Shown here piece after piece: positions 26,007 through 34,729 of a stretch of 64,000 nucleotides of DNA. Under the pieces are notes generated by a model, which was given only the letters and a program-made list of their open reading frames with translations, made no database searches and was not told the origin of the DNA. The DNA is from Thermoplasmata archaeon (GTDB lineage: Archaea > Thermoplasmatota > Thermoplasmata > Lutacidiplasmatales > UBA184): positions 1 through 64,000 of the forward strand of contig JAKAWX010000005.1 of assembly GCA_021816865.1 (NCBI GenBank), given 5' to 3'. The stretch's first letter is position 1. Every line of letters begins with the position of its first letter. The position numbers and the translations under genes were made by a program.

Positions 26007-27317
26007 GTGTGCGACCTCTGCAGCTCCGATCCCGCGTGCTCGGACGGGCCCTGCTCGCGCGACCCATCGGCGTGTGCCTGCTCGTTGGCCGGGCCGCCGC
26101 GGTGCGCGACGTGCGGACACGAGTGCGCTCCGTGGTGGTTCGGCCTTTCGGTGATCGGCGGCCCGTCGTTGGTCAATGACTTCCTCGGGGGCGACGGCAG
26201 CGAGAGCGGCGGTTTTGGCCGCTTTCCCGCCACGAAGGCCGAGCTCCGGGCCGCGCTGCGCGAAATCGTCGAGGAGCAGGACGAAACGACCCTGATGGCC
26301 GACGCCGACTGGTTCGACGCCCACCTCCCCGAAGGGACGTACCGGGACGCGGGCGAGGTGATGGTCGCGCTCGCTCCGTCGATCTCGGGCCTCCCGATGC
26401 CCGCCGGGAGCTGGGTCCGGGACACCCCGGTCCGAGCCCTCCCCGCGGGCATCGCCCTCCACGTGCCTCCGGGACAGGTCGCGGTCCTGCGCAGCGGACG
26501 CGGGGTCGCGTTCGACGTTTTCCCGCCAGGACAGCACCGACTGACGAGGGACTCGGCCCCCGAGGCGGCTCGCGGGTCCCGGCCGCCCGCGCCCTCGTTT
26601 CCCCGTTCGGTCCTCGACGCCTCTCCGGTCTTCCTCGACACCGGTGACCGAACGGCCCAGGTGATCGTCGCGGCCCGGTCCTCGGCCGGGTTCCCGGTCG
26701 GTGTGCGGGCAACGGTCGTGTTCTACGTGGCCGACGGAAGGAGGTTCGTCGCGTCGCGGGCGAACCGGAGCTTGGTCCCTCCGGCCCCGGACGACAAGTT
26801 TCTGTCGGCGCTGCTCGAGCCGAGCCTAGCTCCGCTCTTCCGGGACCGAGGGGCCGAGGCCGTCGCCGGGGATCGACCTCGGGTCGAGGCGGCGATCCGT
26901 TCGGGCCTCGAGGGCGTCGGGCTCGGAGTGCGGTCGCTGCGGATCGACCACGTGGGCTCGATGCTTGACGCCCCGGCGACCGGACCGAGCTTCGGCGGGG
27001 CGCTCGCGAACATGCCCCCCGAAGTCCGGGCGCAGTTCGAGGCGCGAATGGCGGAAGCGATGCGACGTCGGGCCGCCACGCCGTCGCCGCCGGGTCCTCC
27101 CCCGCGGGGTCCACCGCCCGGGAGCGGCACGAGCGGGCCGTCGGGCGCGGGCGGGCTCGCCTGCCGGGCGTGCGGCCGTGCGAACCTTCCCGGCACGAAG
27201 TTCTGTGGCAACTGCGGACAGCCCCTCGCGAGCCGACGCAGCTGCCCCGCGTGCGGGAAGGAAATCGGTCCCGACGTCAAGTTCTGCGGGTCGTGCGGTC
27301 AGCGTCTCCCGGCGTAG
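26007..27317 (+). CDS. SPFH/Band7-like protein with terminal zinc modules
   Basis: A 436-residue protein. The first 40 residues contain nine cysteines in irregular spacing (Cys2, 5, 11, 16, 23, 25, 33, 36, 40). The middle (about 125-330) has the beta-alpha pattern of SPFH/Band7 domains, including IALHVPPGQVAVLRSGRG and a GVRATVVFYVADGR strand. A Pro-rich linker (about 360-385) leads to two C-terminal zinc ribbons (CRAC/CGNC, CPAC/CGSC). It starts at the GTG at 26007, 12 bases past the previous stop. Bacterial relatives couple an SPFH domain to zinc ribbons in stress or membrane settings. No membrane helix is seen here, so its location is uncertain. Confidence 0.75.
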   Translation: MCDLCSSDPACSDGPCSRDPSACACSLAGPPRCATCGHECAPWWFGLSVIGGPSLVNDFLGGDGSESGGFGRFPATKAELRAALREIVEEQDETTLMADADWFDAHLPEGTYRDAGEVMVALAPSISGLPMPAGSWVRDTPVRALPAGIALHVPPGQVAVLRSGRGVAFDVFPPGQHRLTRDSAPEAARGSRPPAPSFPRSVLDASPVFLDTGDRTAQVIVAARSSAGFPVGVRATVVFYVADGRRFVASRANRSLVPPAPDDKFLSALLEPSLAPLFRDRGAEAVAGDRPRVEAAIRSGLEGVGLGVRSLRIDHVGSMLDAPATGPSFGGALANMPPEVRAQFEARMAEAMRRRAATPSPPGPPPRGPPPGSGTSGPSGAGGLACRACGRANLPGTKFCGNCGQPLASRRSCPACGKEIGPDVKFCGSCGQRLPA

Positions 27318-27462
27318 ACCGCGCGGGGGAATCGCGACCCGGAGCCGATCCCACGCTCCGACCACATCCTACGGCCGGGCGCCCTCCCGCGCGGCGGGTG
27401 AACGCCCCGGATCGGTCGCCTTCGAACGACCCCACTCGCGGCACGCACCGGTCGTGAGCGCC

Positions 27463-27470
27463 CGTTATCC
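27463..27470 (+). promoter_or_regulatory. TATA-like box of the ABC exporter operon
   Basis: CGTTATCC, centred about 26 bases before the GTG at 27493, which supports that start over the GTG at 27541. Confidence 0.4.
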
Positions 27471-27492
27471 CTCCCCGAGCCTCTGCGCGTAC

Positions 27493-28491
27493 GTGCTCGA
27501 CCGACCCGGTCCACTTCCCGGCGACCGGGACGGCGATCCGGTGATCACGGCTCGCGCTCTCCGCCATTCGTACGACGGCCACCGCTTCGCCCTCGAAGGG
27601 ATCTCGTTCTCCGTCCGGCGGGGCGAGGTCTTCGGCCTCCTCGGACGGAACGGCGCGGGAAAGTCCACGCTCATCAAGGCGATGACCACTTTGATCCAGC
27701 CGACCTCGGGCTCGTTGCGGGTCCTGGGGATGGATCCCGCCCGGGACGGCCAGAAGATCCGTCGCCGCATCGGCGTGGTCCAGCAGGGCGAGTCGTTCGA
27801 TTTCACGACGGTCCAGGGGAACCTGGACGTCTACGGCGTGCTGTGGGGGGTGCCGAGGGCCGAGCGGGCGCGTCGGCGCGAGCAGCTGCTGGCGCAGTTC
27901 GACCTCGGGGAGGTTCGCAAGCGACGGGCGTTCGACCTGTCGGGGGGGCAGAAGCGGCGGGTCCAGGTCGCGCGCGAGTTCATGCACGACATGGAGATCC
28001 TCTTCCTCGACGAGCCGACCGTCGGCCTCGACGTCATCATGCGGCGGGCCCTCCTCGACTCGATCCGCGCCGAGGTGCGCCGCGGCCTCACGGTCGTGTT
28101 CACGACCCACAATCTCGAGGAGGCGGACTACCTCTGCGACCGCGTCGCCGTCCTCGACGAGGGCCGGATCCTCGTCCAGGACGACCTCGAGAACCTGAAG
28201 CGCCTCTACGGTGGCAAGAAGACCATCGACCTGACCGTCCGCGACGGCGACGCCGCCCGGTTCTATGCCGCCCTCTCCGATGCCCTCGGCGCCCGGGCGT
28301 CCGTCCGCCCGAGCGGGGGCTCCGCCGTGATCCTCACGGACGACCCGAGAGCGACGCTCGCGTCGATCGTCGAGCTCTCCCAGACGACCGGGGTGCAACT
28401 GGAATGGCTCAACGTGCGGCTGAACACGCTCGAGGACGTGTTCCTCCGTTCGGTGCGACACGAAGGAGGCGAGGACCGCGGCGCTGCCTAA
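27493..28491 (+). CDS. ABC transporter ATP-binding protein (DrrA/ABC-2 type)
   Basis: A 332-residue ATPase of an ABC-2 exporter. It has Walker A (GRNGAGKST), a Q-loop (VVQQGESFDF), the signature DLSGGQKRRVQVAREF, Walker B (ILFLDEPTVGLD) and a His switch (TTHNLEEADYLC). A 100-residue C-terminal domain of the DrrA/DUF4162 kind follows. The GTG at 27493 lies about 26 bases below CGTTATCC; the GTG at 27541 would give a product without the extra 16 N-terminal residues. The gene runs into the permease frame with overlap, so both belong to one operon. The transported substrate is unknown; drug-, lipid- or glycan-type export is usual for this class. Confidence 0.9.
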   Translation: MLDRPGPLPGDRDGDPVITARALRHSYDGHRFALEGISFSVRRGEVFGLLGRNGAGKSTLIKAMTTLIQPTSGSLRVLGMDPARDGQKIRRRIGVVQQGESFDFTTVQGNLDVYGVLWGVPRAERARRREQLLAQFDLGEVRKRRAFDLSGGQKRRVQVAREFMHDMEILFLDEPTVGLDVIMRRALLDSIRAEVRRGLTVVFTTHNLEEADYLCDRVAVLDEGRILVQDDLENLKRLYGGKKTIDLTVRDGDAARFYAALSDALGARASVRPSGGSAVILTDDPRATLASIVELSQTTGVQLEWLNVRLNTLEDVFLRSVRHEGGEDRGAA

Positions 28492-29245
28492 CCTCCTGCG
28501 GCTCATCTACCGCAACATCGTCGTCAACACCGACCCCGGGAGCCTCGTCATCCTGATCGGCCTCCCGGGGCTCTACCTCGTCTTCTTCGGTTTCGGGTTC
28601 CAGTCCATCACGTCGTCGTCGGGGTCGGGGACGAGCTACCTGACGTTCCTCACGCCCGGGATCCTGGCGTTCCAGGTCGTGATGGCCGGAACGGTCGGAG
28701 GCGGGATCCTCTGGGCCGATCGACGGTGGGGCATGCTCGCCCAGCTCCTCTCGGGCCCGTTCACGCGCCTAGAGTACCTCCTCGGGATCATGCTCACGTC
28801 GATGATGTTCGGTCTCGGGGGGGCGGTGGTCATGCTCGGCGTGGCGTATGCCCTCCTAGGCTCGATCCCGACCGGCCTCTGGGCGTTGCTCGTGATCTTC
28901 GGTTCGATCACCCTCGGCTCGATCTTCTTCGGAGCGCTGATGCTGCTCCTCGCCGCCGTCCTGAAGTCGAACACGGCGTACAACAGCGTACAGATCCTCC
29001 TGATCTTCGTCGTGAACTTCGCCAGCACGGTCTTCTATCCGCTGACCGGAGGGCTCCCGCTCGCCCTGCGGGCGCTGTTCGAGGCGAACCCGCTCACCTA
29101 CGTGTCCGATGCGGTACGGGGCGCGTATGCGGGAACGTTGACGATGACGGACGTGTACCAGATGACCGTGCTGGTGGCGGAGACGGGCCTCGTCCTGTTC
29201 CTCGCCGTGAGGGCCTACATGCGTTCGGACCTCTCGTACGAGTGA
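28484..29245 (+). CDS. ABC-2 type permease with non-canonical start
   Basis: A protein of about 253 residues with six or so membrane helices, matching ABC-2 permeases. The first ATG/GTG codons in frame are at 28676-28679, but the frame upstream encodes a convincing first helix (LVILIGLPGLYLVFFGF) and the usual LLRLIYRNI entry segment. The frame is closed by a TGA at 28421, and no ATG, GTG or TTG lies between it and 28676. An AAGGAGG stretch at 28463-28469 sits just before a CTG at 28484, so that is taken as the start, overlapping the ATPase stop. A sequencing error is the alternative. The conserved region near the last helices (NPLTYVSDAVR) is intact. Confidence 0.75.
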   Translation: MPNLLRLIYRNIVVNTDPGSLVILIGLPGLYLVFFGFGFQSITSSSGSGTSYLTFLTPGILAFQVVMAGTVGGGILWADRRWGMLAQLLSGPFTRLEYLLGIMLTSMMFGLGGAVVMLGVAYALLGSIPTGLWALLVIFGSITLGSIFFGALMLLLAAVLKSNTAYNSVQILLIFVVNFASTVFYPLTGGLPLALRALFEANPLTYVSDAVRGAYAGTLTMTDVYQMTVLVAETGLVLFLAVRAYMRSDLSYE

Positions 29246-29457
29246 ACCTTCGCCGAGCGACGCGCGGCTTTCCGAACCCGTTCTCGGCGTTTCGGGTCCG
29301 GGGACGCGCGGCGCTAACTACTGCGGAACGATCGCCGCGCGGGGGTGGGGCTGTGCGGGCAGCGCTCGGGCGATGTCCGGTCCGCGTGCGACCGTCCGCA
29401 CGCCGACGTCCGTCGCCGCGAGCCCGCCGCCGCGCGGACGCCCGAGCCTAGAGCCGA

Positions 29458-30525
29458 ATGTCGGCCGTCCAGCCCGTCGTCCTTCGCAGCCTCGCCCGGA
29501 GCCTCCGGAACGTTCGCGGTGGGAAAGCGCCGGTCCTCGCCGGCCACAAGCTGCTCTACCGCTGCAATCTCGAATGCGCCATGTGCCCGTTCTGGCGACG
29601 GAACGACGAAGTGCTCCTCGGTCTGGCCGACGAGGTCCGCGTCATGGAGGCGTTGGCGCGGGCCGGGGTTTCGTTCCTTGGGTTCGAGGGCGGAGAGCCG
29701 CTGCTCCGACACGACCTTCCCGCCCTCCTCGAGGAGGCGTACGGGCGGTTCCACACCTCCCTCGTCACGAACGGCTGGCTGCTCGAGCACCGACTGCCCG
29801 AGATCGCGCGCCACCTGGACGTGCTGTGCGTTTCGCTCGATGGCATCGGGGCGACGCACGACCGCCTGCGGGGGACCCCGCGGTCGTTCGAGCGGGCCGT
29901 CGCCGGGATCAAGGCGTCCCGGCACGAGGTGCCGACCGTCATCAGCCACACGGTGACCCGGGAGAACCTCGAGGACGCCGAGCGCGTCGTCGACCTCGCC
30001 GAGGCGCTCGACGTCGGCGTCACGGTTCAGGTCGCCTACGACTACCGGGGTGCCGACCCGATGGCCCCCGCTCCGGCCGACCTCCTTCCCACGATCGAGC
30101 GCCTTCGCGACCGCAAGAGGTCGGGGGCGCCGATCATGGAGTCCGTGGAGTACTTCGACGCGATCGTCGGCTCCTGGTACCGCGGGACGCCTTGGCGCTC
30201 TAAGCCCTGGCTCACGATCAACGTCGACCCGTCGGGCCGGATCGTCCTGCCCTGCTACGTCCTCCAAGAGTATCAAGGTGGCCTGCCGGCGTGGGAGGTC
30301 GACATCCGCCGGCTCTGGAACTCGTTCGACTGGGCGCCGTACGCGGCGTGCAACCGTTGCGCGCTCGCCTGCTACCTCGAGCCTTCGCTCTTCCGATGGA
30401 CCAACCTCGCCCACCTTCGGGAACGGGTCGTCGGGGCGACGTGGCGCTACGCGCGCCGCGCGGCGTGGGCTGCGGTGCATCGAAGGCCGGGCGGCGTGGT
30501 CCCGACCGGAGGCGGGGGCGCCTAG
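29458..30525 (+). CDS. Radical SAM protein
   Basis: A 355-residue radical SAM enzyme with CX3CX2C in YRCNLECAMCPFW (Cys36, 40, 43) for the [4Fe-4S] cluster. The SAM-binding EGGEPLLR follows, and a later CNRCALACY segment may hold a second, SPASM-like cluster. The TIM-barrel body keeps the usual SLDGIGATHD and HTVTREN strands. It starts at the ATG at 29458. It stands downstream of the ABC exporter with 212 bases between, so co-transcription is uncertain. The substrate is not evident; relatives modify peptides, lipids or cofactors. Confidence 0.85.
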   Translation: MSAVQPVVLRSLARSLRNVRGGKAPVLAGHKLLYRCNLECAMCPFWRRNDEVLLGLADEVRVMEALARAGVSFLGFEGGEPLLRHDLPALLEEAYGRFHTSLVTNGWLLEHRLPEIARHLDVLCVSLDGIGATHDRLRGTPRSFERAVAGIKASRHEVPTVISHTVTRENLEDAERVVDLAEALDVGVTVQVAYDYRGADPMAPAPADLLPTIERLRDRKRSGAPIMESVEYFDAIVGSWYRGTPWRSKPWLTINVDPSGRIVLPCYVLQEYQGGLPAWEVDIRRLWNSFDWAPYAACNRCALACYLEPSLFRWTNLAHLRERVVGATWRYARRAAWAAVHRRPGGVVPTGGGGA

Positions 30526-30741
30526 GAGGCGCGCGACGGCCAACGGGGCAGGGTCTCCGGACGCCGTTCCGTCTCACCCGCCGCTCCGCAGGGACCGCCG
30601 CCACACGGGCTTGCGAGTGGCGTGCGACTCGTCCGGCCACCGGTAGGCTCATAAACTCGCCTCCCGGTACCGCACCGTGGGCCGGGTCCGAGACCCCTGA
30701 GCTGGCGGTCGTCGACCTTCGCCCCCCGGGAAGATGAGGCC

Positions 30742-31806
30742 GTGACGTTCCGGAAAGCCCTGCTCTGCACGCTGGGTCCGAGCTCGCTCAACCCCAAAGT
30801 GATCGCCCAGCTAGAAGCCGCGGGCGCCACGACGTTCCGGATCAACATGTCGCACACGAAAGCGCGCGACCTCGAGCGCATCATCCGGAACATCCAGAAG
30901 TACACCCGGGTGCCCGTGTCGATCGACACCGAAGGCGCGCAGATCCGCACCGGCGAGATGAACGGCGGGGTCACCGTTCGCGCCGGCACCCAGGTCCGTC
31001 TGGTCTCCCAGCCCGTCAACGGCGACGCGCAGACCCTCCCGCTCACTCCGGGGAACGTCGTCGAGAGGCTTGCGCCCGGGGCCCGGTTGAGCATCGATTT
31101 CGATTCGGTGGCGCTCCGGGTCGAGGGTCTCATCGACGGGGCGGCGGTCGCCACGGTGCTCGTCGGAGGTGAGGTCGGGTCCCGGAAGGCCGTCACCGCA
31201 CTGCCCTCCCCGCGCCTTCCGACACTTTCGGAGAAGGACCTCGTGGCGATCCGGATCGCACGGCGCAATCGGATCCGCCAGTTCGCCCTCTCGTTCTGCG
31301 ACGACAAGGAGTCGGTCCTCCGACTGCGGAAGCTCGTCGGGCCGAGGAGCACGATCGTCGCCAAGATCGAGAGCCGGGACGGCGTGCGGAACCTCGGGGA
31401 GATCGCGCAAGCCGCGGACGGGATCCTCATCGACCGGGGGGACCTCTCGCGCGAGGTCCGCCTCGAAGCGATCCCTCTCCTCCAGAAGGCGATCATCCGC
31501 AAGGCGAACGCGCTCGGCACTCCGGTCTACGTGGCCACAAACCTGCTCGAGTCGATGGTCGCCCGCCGGGCTCCGACCCGCGCCGAAGTGAACGACGTCA
31601 TCAACACGCTGCTCGACGGCGCGGACGGCCTCGTCCTCGCCGCGGAGACGGCGATCGGCAAGTATCCGGTCGAGGCGGCCCGCATGATCGCGGCCCTCAT
31701 GCGGGAGTACGAGGGGTCGCTCGAGGGGTATCACATCGACGACCTGCTCGGCGACCATCCGCTGTCGAAGCCGACGCCGACCCCGGAGCCCCCCGGGCCG
31801 TCGTAG
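30742..31806 (+). CDS. Pyruvate kinase-like protein lacking the C-terminal domain
   Basis: A 354-residue protein whose catalytic barrel follows pyruvate kinase: TLGPSS, FRINMSHT, VSIDTEGAQIR, FALSFCDDKESV, VAKIESRDGVRN, IDRGDLSREV, VATNLLESM and DGADGLVLAAETAIGKYP. The C-terminal regulatory domain of about 120 residues is absent, and the canonical ARGDLG is IDRGDLS. In glycolysis the enzyme makes ATP and pyruvate from PEP; a short form may instead use another enolpyruvate compound. The GTG at 30742 follows a TATA-like CTCATAAACTC at about 30648. A three-codon ATG reading frame ends across this GTG, probably by chance. Confidence 0.8.
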   Translation: MTFRKALLCTLGPSSLNPKVIAQLEAAGATTFRINMSHTKARDLERIIRNIQKYTRVPVSIDTEGAQIRTGEMNGGVTVRAGTQVRLVSQPVNGDAQTLPLTPGNVVERLAPGARLSIDFDSVALRVEGLIDGAAVATVLVGGEVGSRKAVTALPSPRLPTLSEKDLVAIRIARRNRIRQFALSFCDDKESVLRLRKLVGPRSTIVAKIESRDGVRNLGEIAQAADGILIDRGDLSREVRLEAIPLLQKAIIRKANALGTPVYVATNLLESMVARRAPTRAEVNDVINTLLDGADGLVLAAETAIGKYPVEAARMIAALMREYEGSLEGYHIDDLLGDHPLSKPTPTPEPPGPS

Positions 31807-32126
31807 GCGGGCCAAGCCGAGAGGGTTCTCGGGAGTCCGCCCACTCGCTATCGCCGTCCCGCCCCCGGAGGGGACGGTTCGGGTCCCCGCGCGGGCTGTG
31901 TATCGCCGTCACCCAGGACTACCGAGCTATCCCGGACCACCCCTCTTCCTCGCCGCTCGAAACACCGGGGACGCAATGCTTGCCCCCGGTCGGGGGACCC
32001 GAGCCACCCCGACGTCGAGGGCTCGGGGACGTCCGGCCCGCGCCCCCTACGGAGAACCGCGGGTTCGCTCGGCCCCGGAAGGGCGGAGCGACGGCCGACC
32101 CGTTGTCCCCCGAGGTCGCGGCCTTC
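31807..32126 (+). other. Intergenic stretch, no gene seen
   Basis: About 320 bases between convergent genes. Shadow frames only; no hairpin with a T-run was noted. Confidence 0.4.
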
Positions 32127-32594
32127 CTATTGGAACGTCGCCGTTCCGAGGCAAGAGTACTCGCCCGCGGTCGAAGGGAGGCCGAGGTCGACGGAGACCG
32201 TGATGCCGTTCGGCGGGACCATCACCGGCAGGGCCGGGTCGGTCGATACGATGCGAAAAGGGCCGGGGACCGAGAGCGTCAGGTTCTTCCCCGCGAAGTA
32301 CCCCGACGCGACGAACGTGGTGGCGTACTCAGATCCAAGCTTCGCGTGCGTCGGGCAGTTCCCTTCCCCGCCTCCGCACGAGATCCAGTACTCGGTCGCG
32401 CCCCCCACGCTCACGGCCCACGTCACGGAGTTGACCGTGACCGTGGTGTGGTCGACCACGTAGCCCACCAGCGAGAGCGTTCCGGCCCCCGCGAGGGGGG
32501 CCGCAACGAGGAAAACGAGCACAGGGACCCACCACGGCACGTCCCGGAACCGACGCGGCGGCGAGCGGTCGACGGGGCGTCCGAAATCGGGCAT
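32127..32594 (-). CDS. Membrane-anchored extracytoplasmic protein (hypothetical)
   Basis: A 155-residue protein: a short basic N-terminus, one membrane helix (WWVPVLVFLVAAPLAGAG, about 21-38) and an outer domain of about 110 residues rich in Val, Thr, Gly and Tyr with four cysteines (including one CGGGEGNC loop). Its plan resembles the zinc-head protein at 3215-3820 but lacks the zinc ribbon. The ATG at 32594 is chosen because it leaves a normal short basic leader. Upstream GTG and ATG codons (32678, 32861) would add Pro/Arg-rich residues. No function is known. Confidence 0.7.
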   Translation of the reverse strand: MPDFGRPVDRSPPRRFRDVPWWVPVLVFLVAAPLAGAGTLSLVGYVVDHTTVTVNSVTWAVSVGGATEYWISCGGGEGNCPTHAKLGSEYATTFVASGYFAGKNLTLSVPGPFRIVSTDPALPVMVPPNGITVSVDLGLPSTAGEYSCLGTATFQ

Positions 32595-32850
32595 GTCGAG
32601 GGGTGGGCAAGCGAGCGCCTCGAGCGGCAAGTAGATTTCGTCCCCCCGCCGGGTTCTGGGTTCCGAGCGGTCCGACACCCCTCCCATCGGCGCCGGGCGA
32701 AGGTGGCCGCGAACGTAGACCCCCGCGGTCGACACGGGAATGGCGACCCGTCGGTTCCCCTTGGAGCGAGCGCATCCCTCGACGCGCGTCCGTCCGCCGC
32801 GACTTCCGCTCCCCGGCAACCTTACGAAGTCCCGGCGGTTGTTCGGGAGA

Positions 32851-34575
32851 ATGTCCACCACTCTCGCGGAGGCGCTGGTCGGGTCGCTCGCGCGGTCGGG
32901 CGTCCGGCGGATCTACGGGATCACGGGCGACTCGCTGAACTCGGTCGCGGACGCAGTCCGTCGGGACGGCACGATCGCGTGGGTGCACACCCGGCACGAG
33001 GAGGCAGCGGCGTTCGCCGCCGCGGCGGAGGCGTACCTCACCGGAGCGCTCGCGGTGTGCGCCGGCAGCTGCGGTCCGGGGAACCTCCATCTGATCAACG
33101 GCCTCTACGAGGCGCACCGGGACCGGGTCCCTCTCCTCGCGATCGCGTCGCAGATCCCGACCGCCGAGATCGGCAGCAACTACTTCCAAGAGACGCGCCC
33201 TCAGGAACTCTTCCGGGAGTGTTCGGCGTACGTCGAGCTCGTGCTCGACGCCGTGCAATTCCCGTCCGTGTACGCGCGGGCGGTCCGGACCGCGGTCGCG
33301 CAACGGGACGTCGCCGTTCTCGTTCTGCCCGGTGACGTCGGCTGGCGGCATTTCGACGGGGAGCTCGCATCGGTGCCGACCGCGGGGGGACCGGTCGGCC
33401 CGACGCCGAGCGACGCGGACGTGGACCGGCTGGCCGCCTGGCTCAACCAAGGAGAGCGCATAACGATCCTTGCGGGCGCGGGGTGCGCCGGAGCCCACGA
33501 CGAGCTCATGGAGGTCGCCCGGGCCCTCCGCGCGCCGGTCGTCCACGCCCTGAGAGGTAAGGAGTCCGTCGAGCCGAACAACCCGTTCGACGTCGGCATG
33601 ACCGGGCTCCTGGGCTTCTCGTCCGGGTACGTCGCGATGGAACGGGCCGATACGCTCCTCATCGTCGGGAGCGACTTTCCGTACCGGGCGTTCTACCCGG
33701 AGAAGGCCCGCATCGCCCAGATCGATGCTCGGGGCGAGCAGATCGGACGACGGACCCGGGTCGATCTTGCCCTGGTCGGTGACGCGGCGTCGGCCCTGAA
33801 GGTCCTCCTCCCTCGCCTCGCGCGACGAACCACGGAGGACCACCTCCGAACTTCGCTCGACCACTACCACAAGGCCCGCGAGGATCTCGACCGGCGGGCC
33901 GTCGCGGCCCCCGACGGCGAATCGCTCCACCCCCAATTCGTCGCGCGCACGATCGATCAGCTCGCCGGTCCGGACGCGATCTTCACGTGCGATGTCGGGA
34001 CCCCGACCCTTTGGGCCGCCCGGTACCTCACGATGAACGGCCGACGACGGCTGTTGGGTTCGTTCAACCACGGCTCGATGGCGAACGCCCTGCCGCAGGC
34101 GATCGGGGCGCAGCTCGTAGCCCCGGAACGCCCGGTGATCGCGCTCTCGGGCGATGGGGGACTCTCGATGCTCCTCGGGGAGCTCCTCACGCTTCGGCAG
34201 CATCAACTCCCGGTCAAGGTCGTGGTCTTCAACAACGGGGCGCTCGGATTCGTCGAGCTCGAGATGAAAGCGGCCGGCCTGCTCGAGTACGCGACCGACC
34301 TCGTGGAGACCGATTTCGCGGCGCTCGCCCGGGCAGCGGGGCTATGGAGTACCCGCGTCGAAAGCTCGTCGGCGTTGCGGCCCGCGCTCGAGCAAGCGTT
34401 CGCCGCGCGGGAGCCGGCCCTCGTCGACGTCCGGGTGAACCGGCTCGAGCTGTCGACACCCCCGAAGCTCACCTGGGCGGAGGCCTCGGGGTTCAGCCTG
34501 TACCTCATGAAGGCCGTCCTGAGCGGCCAGGGCGACGAGGTGGTCGAGCTCGGGAAGCGCGCGCTCTTCGGCTGA
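32851..34575 (+). CDS. Thiamine-diphosphate-dependent pyruvate oxidase/dehydrogenase family enzyme (PoxB-like)
   Basis: A 574-residue ThDP enzyme, about the length of PoxB. The catalytic Glu50 lies in the RHEEAAAFAA segment. The PYR domain, central FAD/ADP-type domain and ThDP-binding domain follow in order. The last carries SGDGGLSML and FNNGALGFVELEM (metal and diphosphate binding). PoxB enzymes turn pyruvate into acetate plus CO2 with a quinone, while relatives make acetyl phosphate or carboligate. The ATG at 32851 has GGGAGA just upstream. It lies near the pyruvate kinase-like gene but is not in the same transcript. The electron acceptor cannot be told. Confidence 0.85.
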   Translation: MSTTLAEALVGSLARSGVRRIYGITGDSLNSVADAVRRDGTIAWVHTRHEEAAAFAAAAEAYLTGALAVCAGSCGPGNLHLINGLYEAHRDRVPLLAIASQIPTAEIGSNYFQETRPQELFRECSAYVELVLDAVQFPSVYARAVRTAVAQRDVAVLVLPGDVGWRHFDGELASVPTAGGPVGPTPSDADVDRLAAWLNQGERITILAGAGCAGAHDELMEVARALRAPVVHALRGKESVEPNNPFDVGMTGLLGFSSGYVAMERADTLLIVGSDFPYRAFYPEKARIAQIDARGEQIGRRTRVDLALVGDAASALKVLLPRLARRTTEDHLRTSLDHYHKAREDLDRRAVAAPDGESLHPQFVARTIDQLAGPDAIFTCDVGTPTLWAARYLTMNGRRRLLGSFNHGSMANALPQAIGAQLVAPERPVIALSGDGGLSMLLGELLTLRQHQLPVKVVVFNNGALGFVELEMKAAGLLEYATDLVETDFAALARAAGLWSTRVESSSALRPALEQAFAAREPALVDVRVNRLELSTPPKLTWAEASGFSLYLMKAVLSGQGDEVVELGKRALFG

Positions 34576-34729
34576 GCCGCCCCGCCGGCGCTGCCCGCAC
34601 CGACGGCCGAGAGGCCCGTCGGATCCCGGAGGAGAGGCTTCCTCGGCGGGCCCGGGCGGAACTCGAAAAGAGTACCCTCCTTCCCGTCGAAGAAGCACGG
34701 AGGGGCCGCTCGGTCCGGTGCGGCGATCT

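Noticed and set aside
30734-30745. Three-codon ATG frame overlapping the GTG of the pyruvate-kinase-like gene
   Set aside because: It looks like a coupled leader frame but is too short to distinguish from chance.
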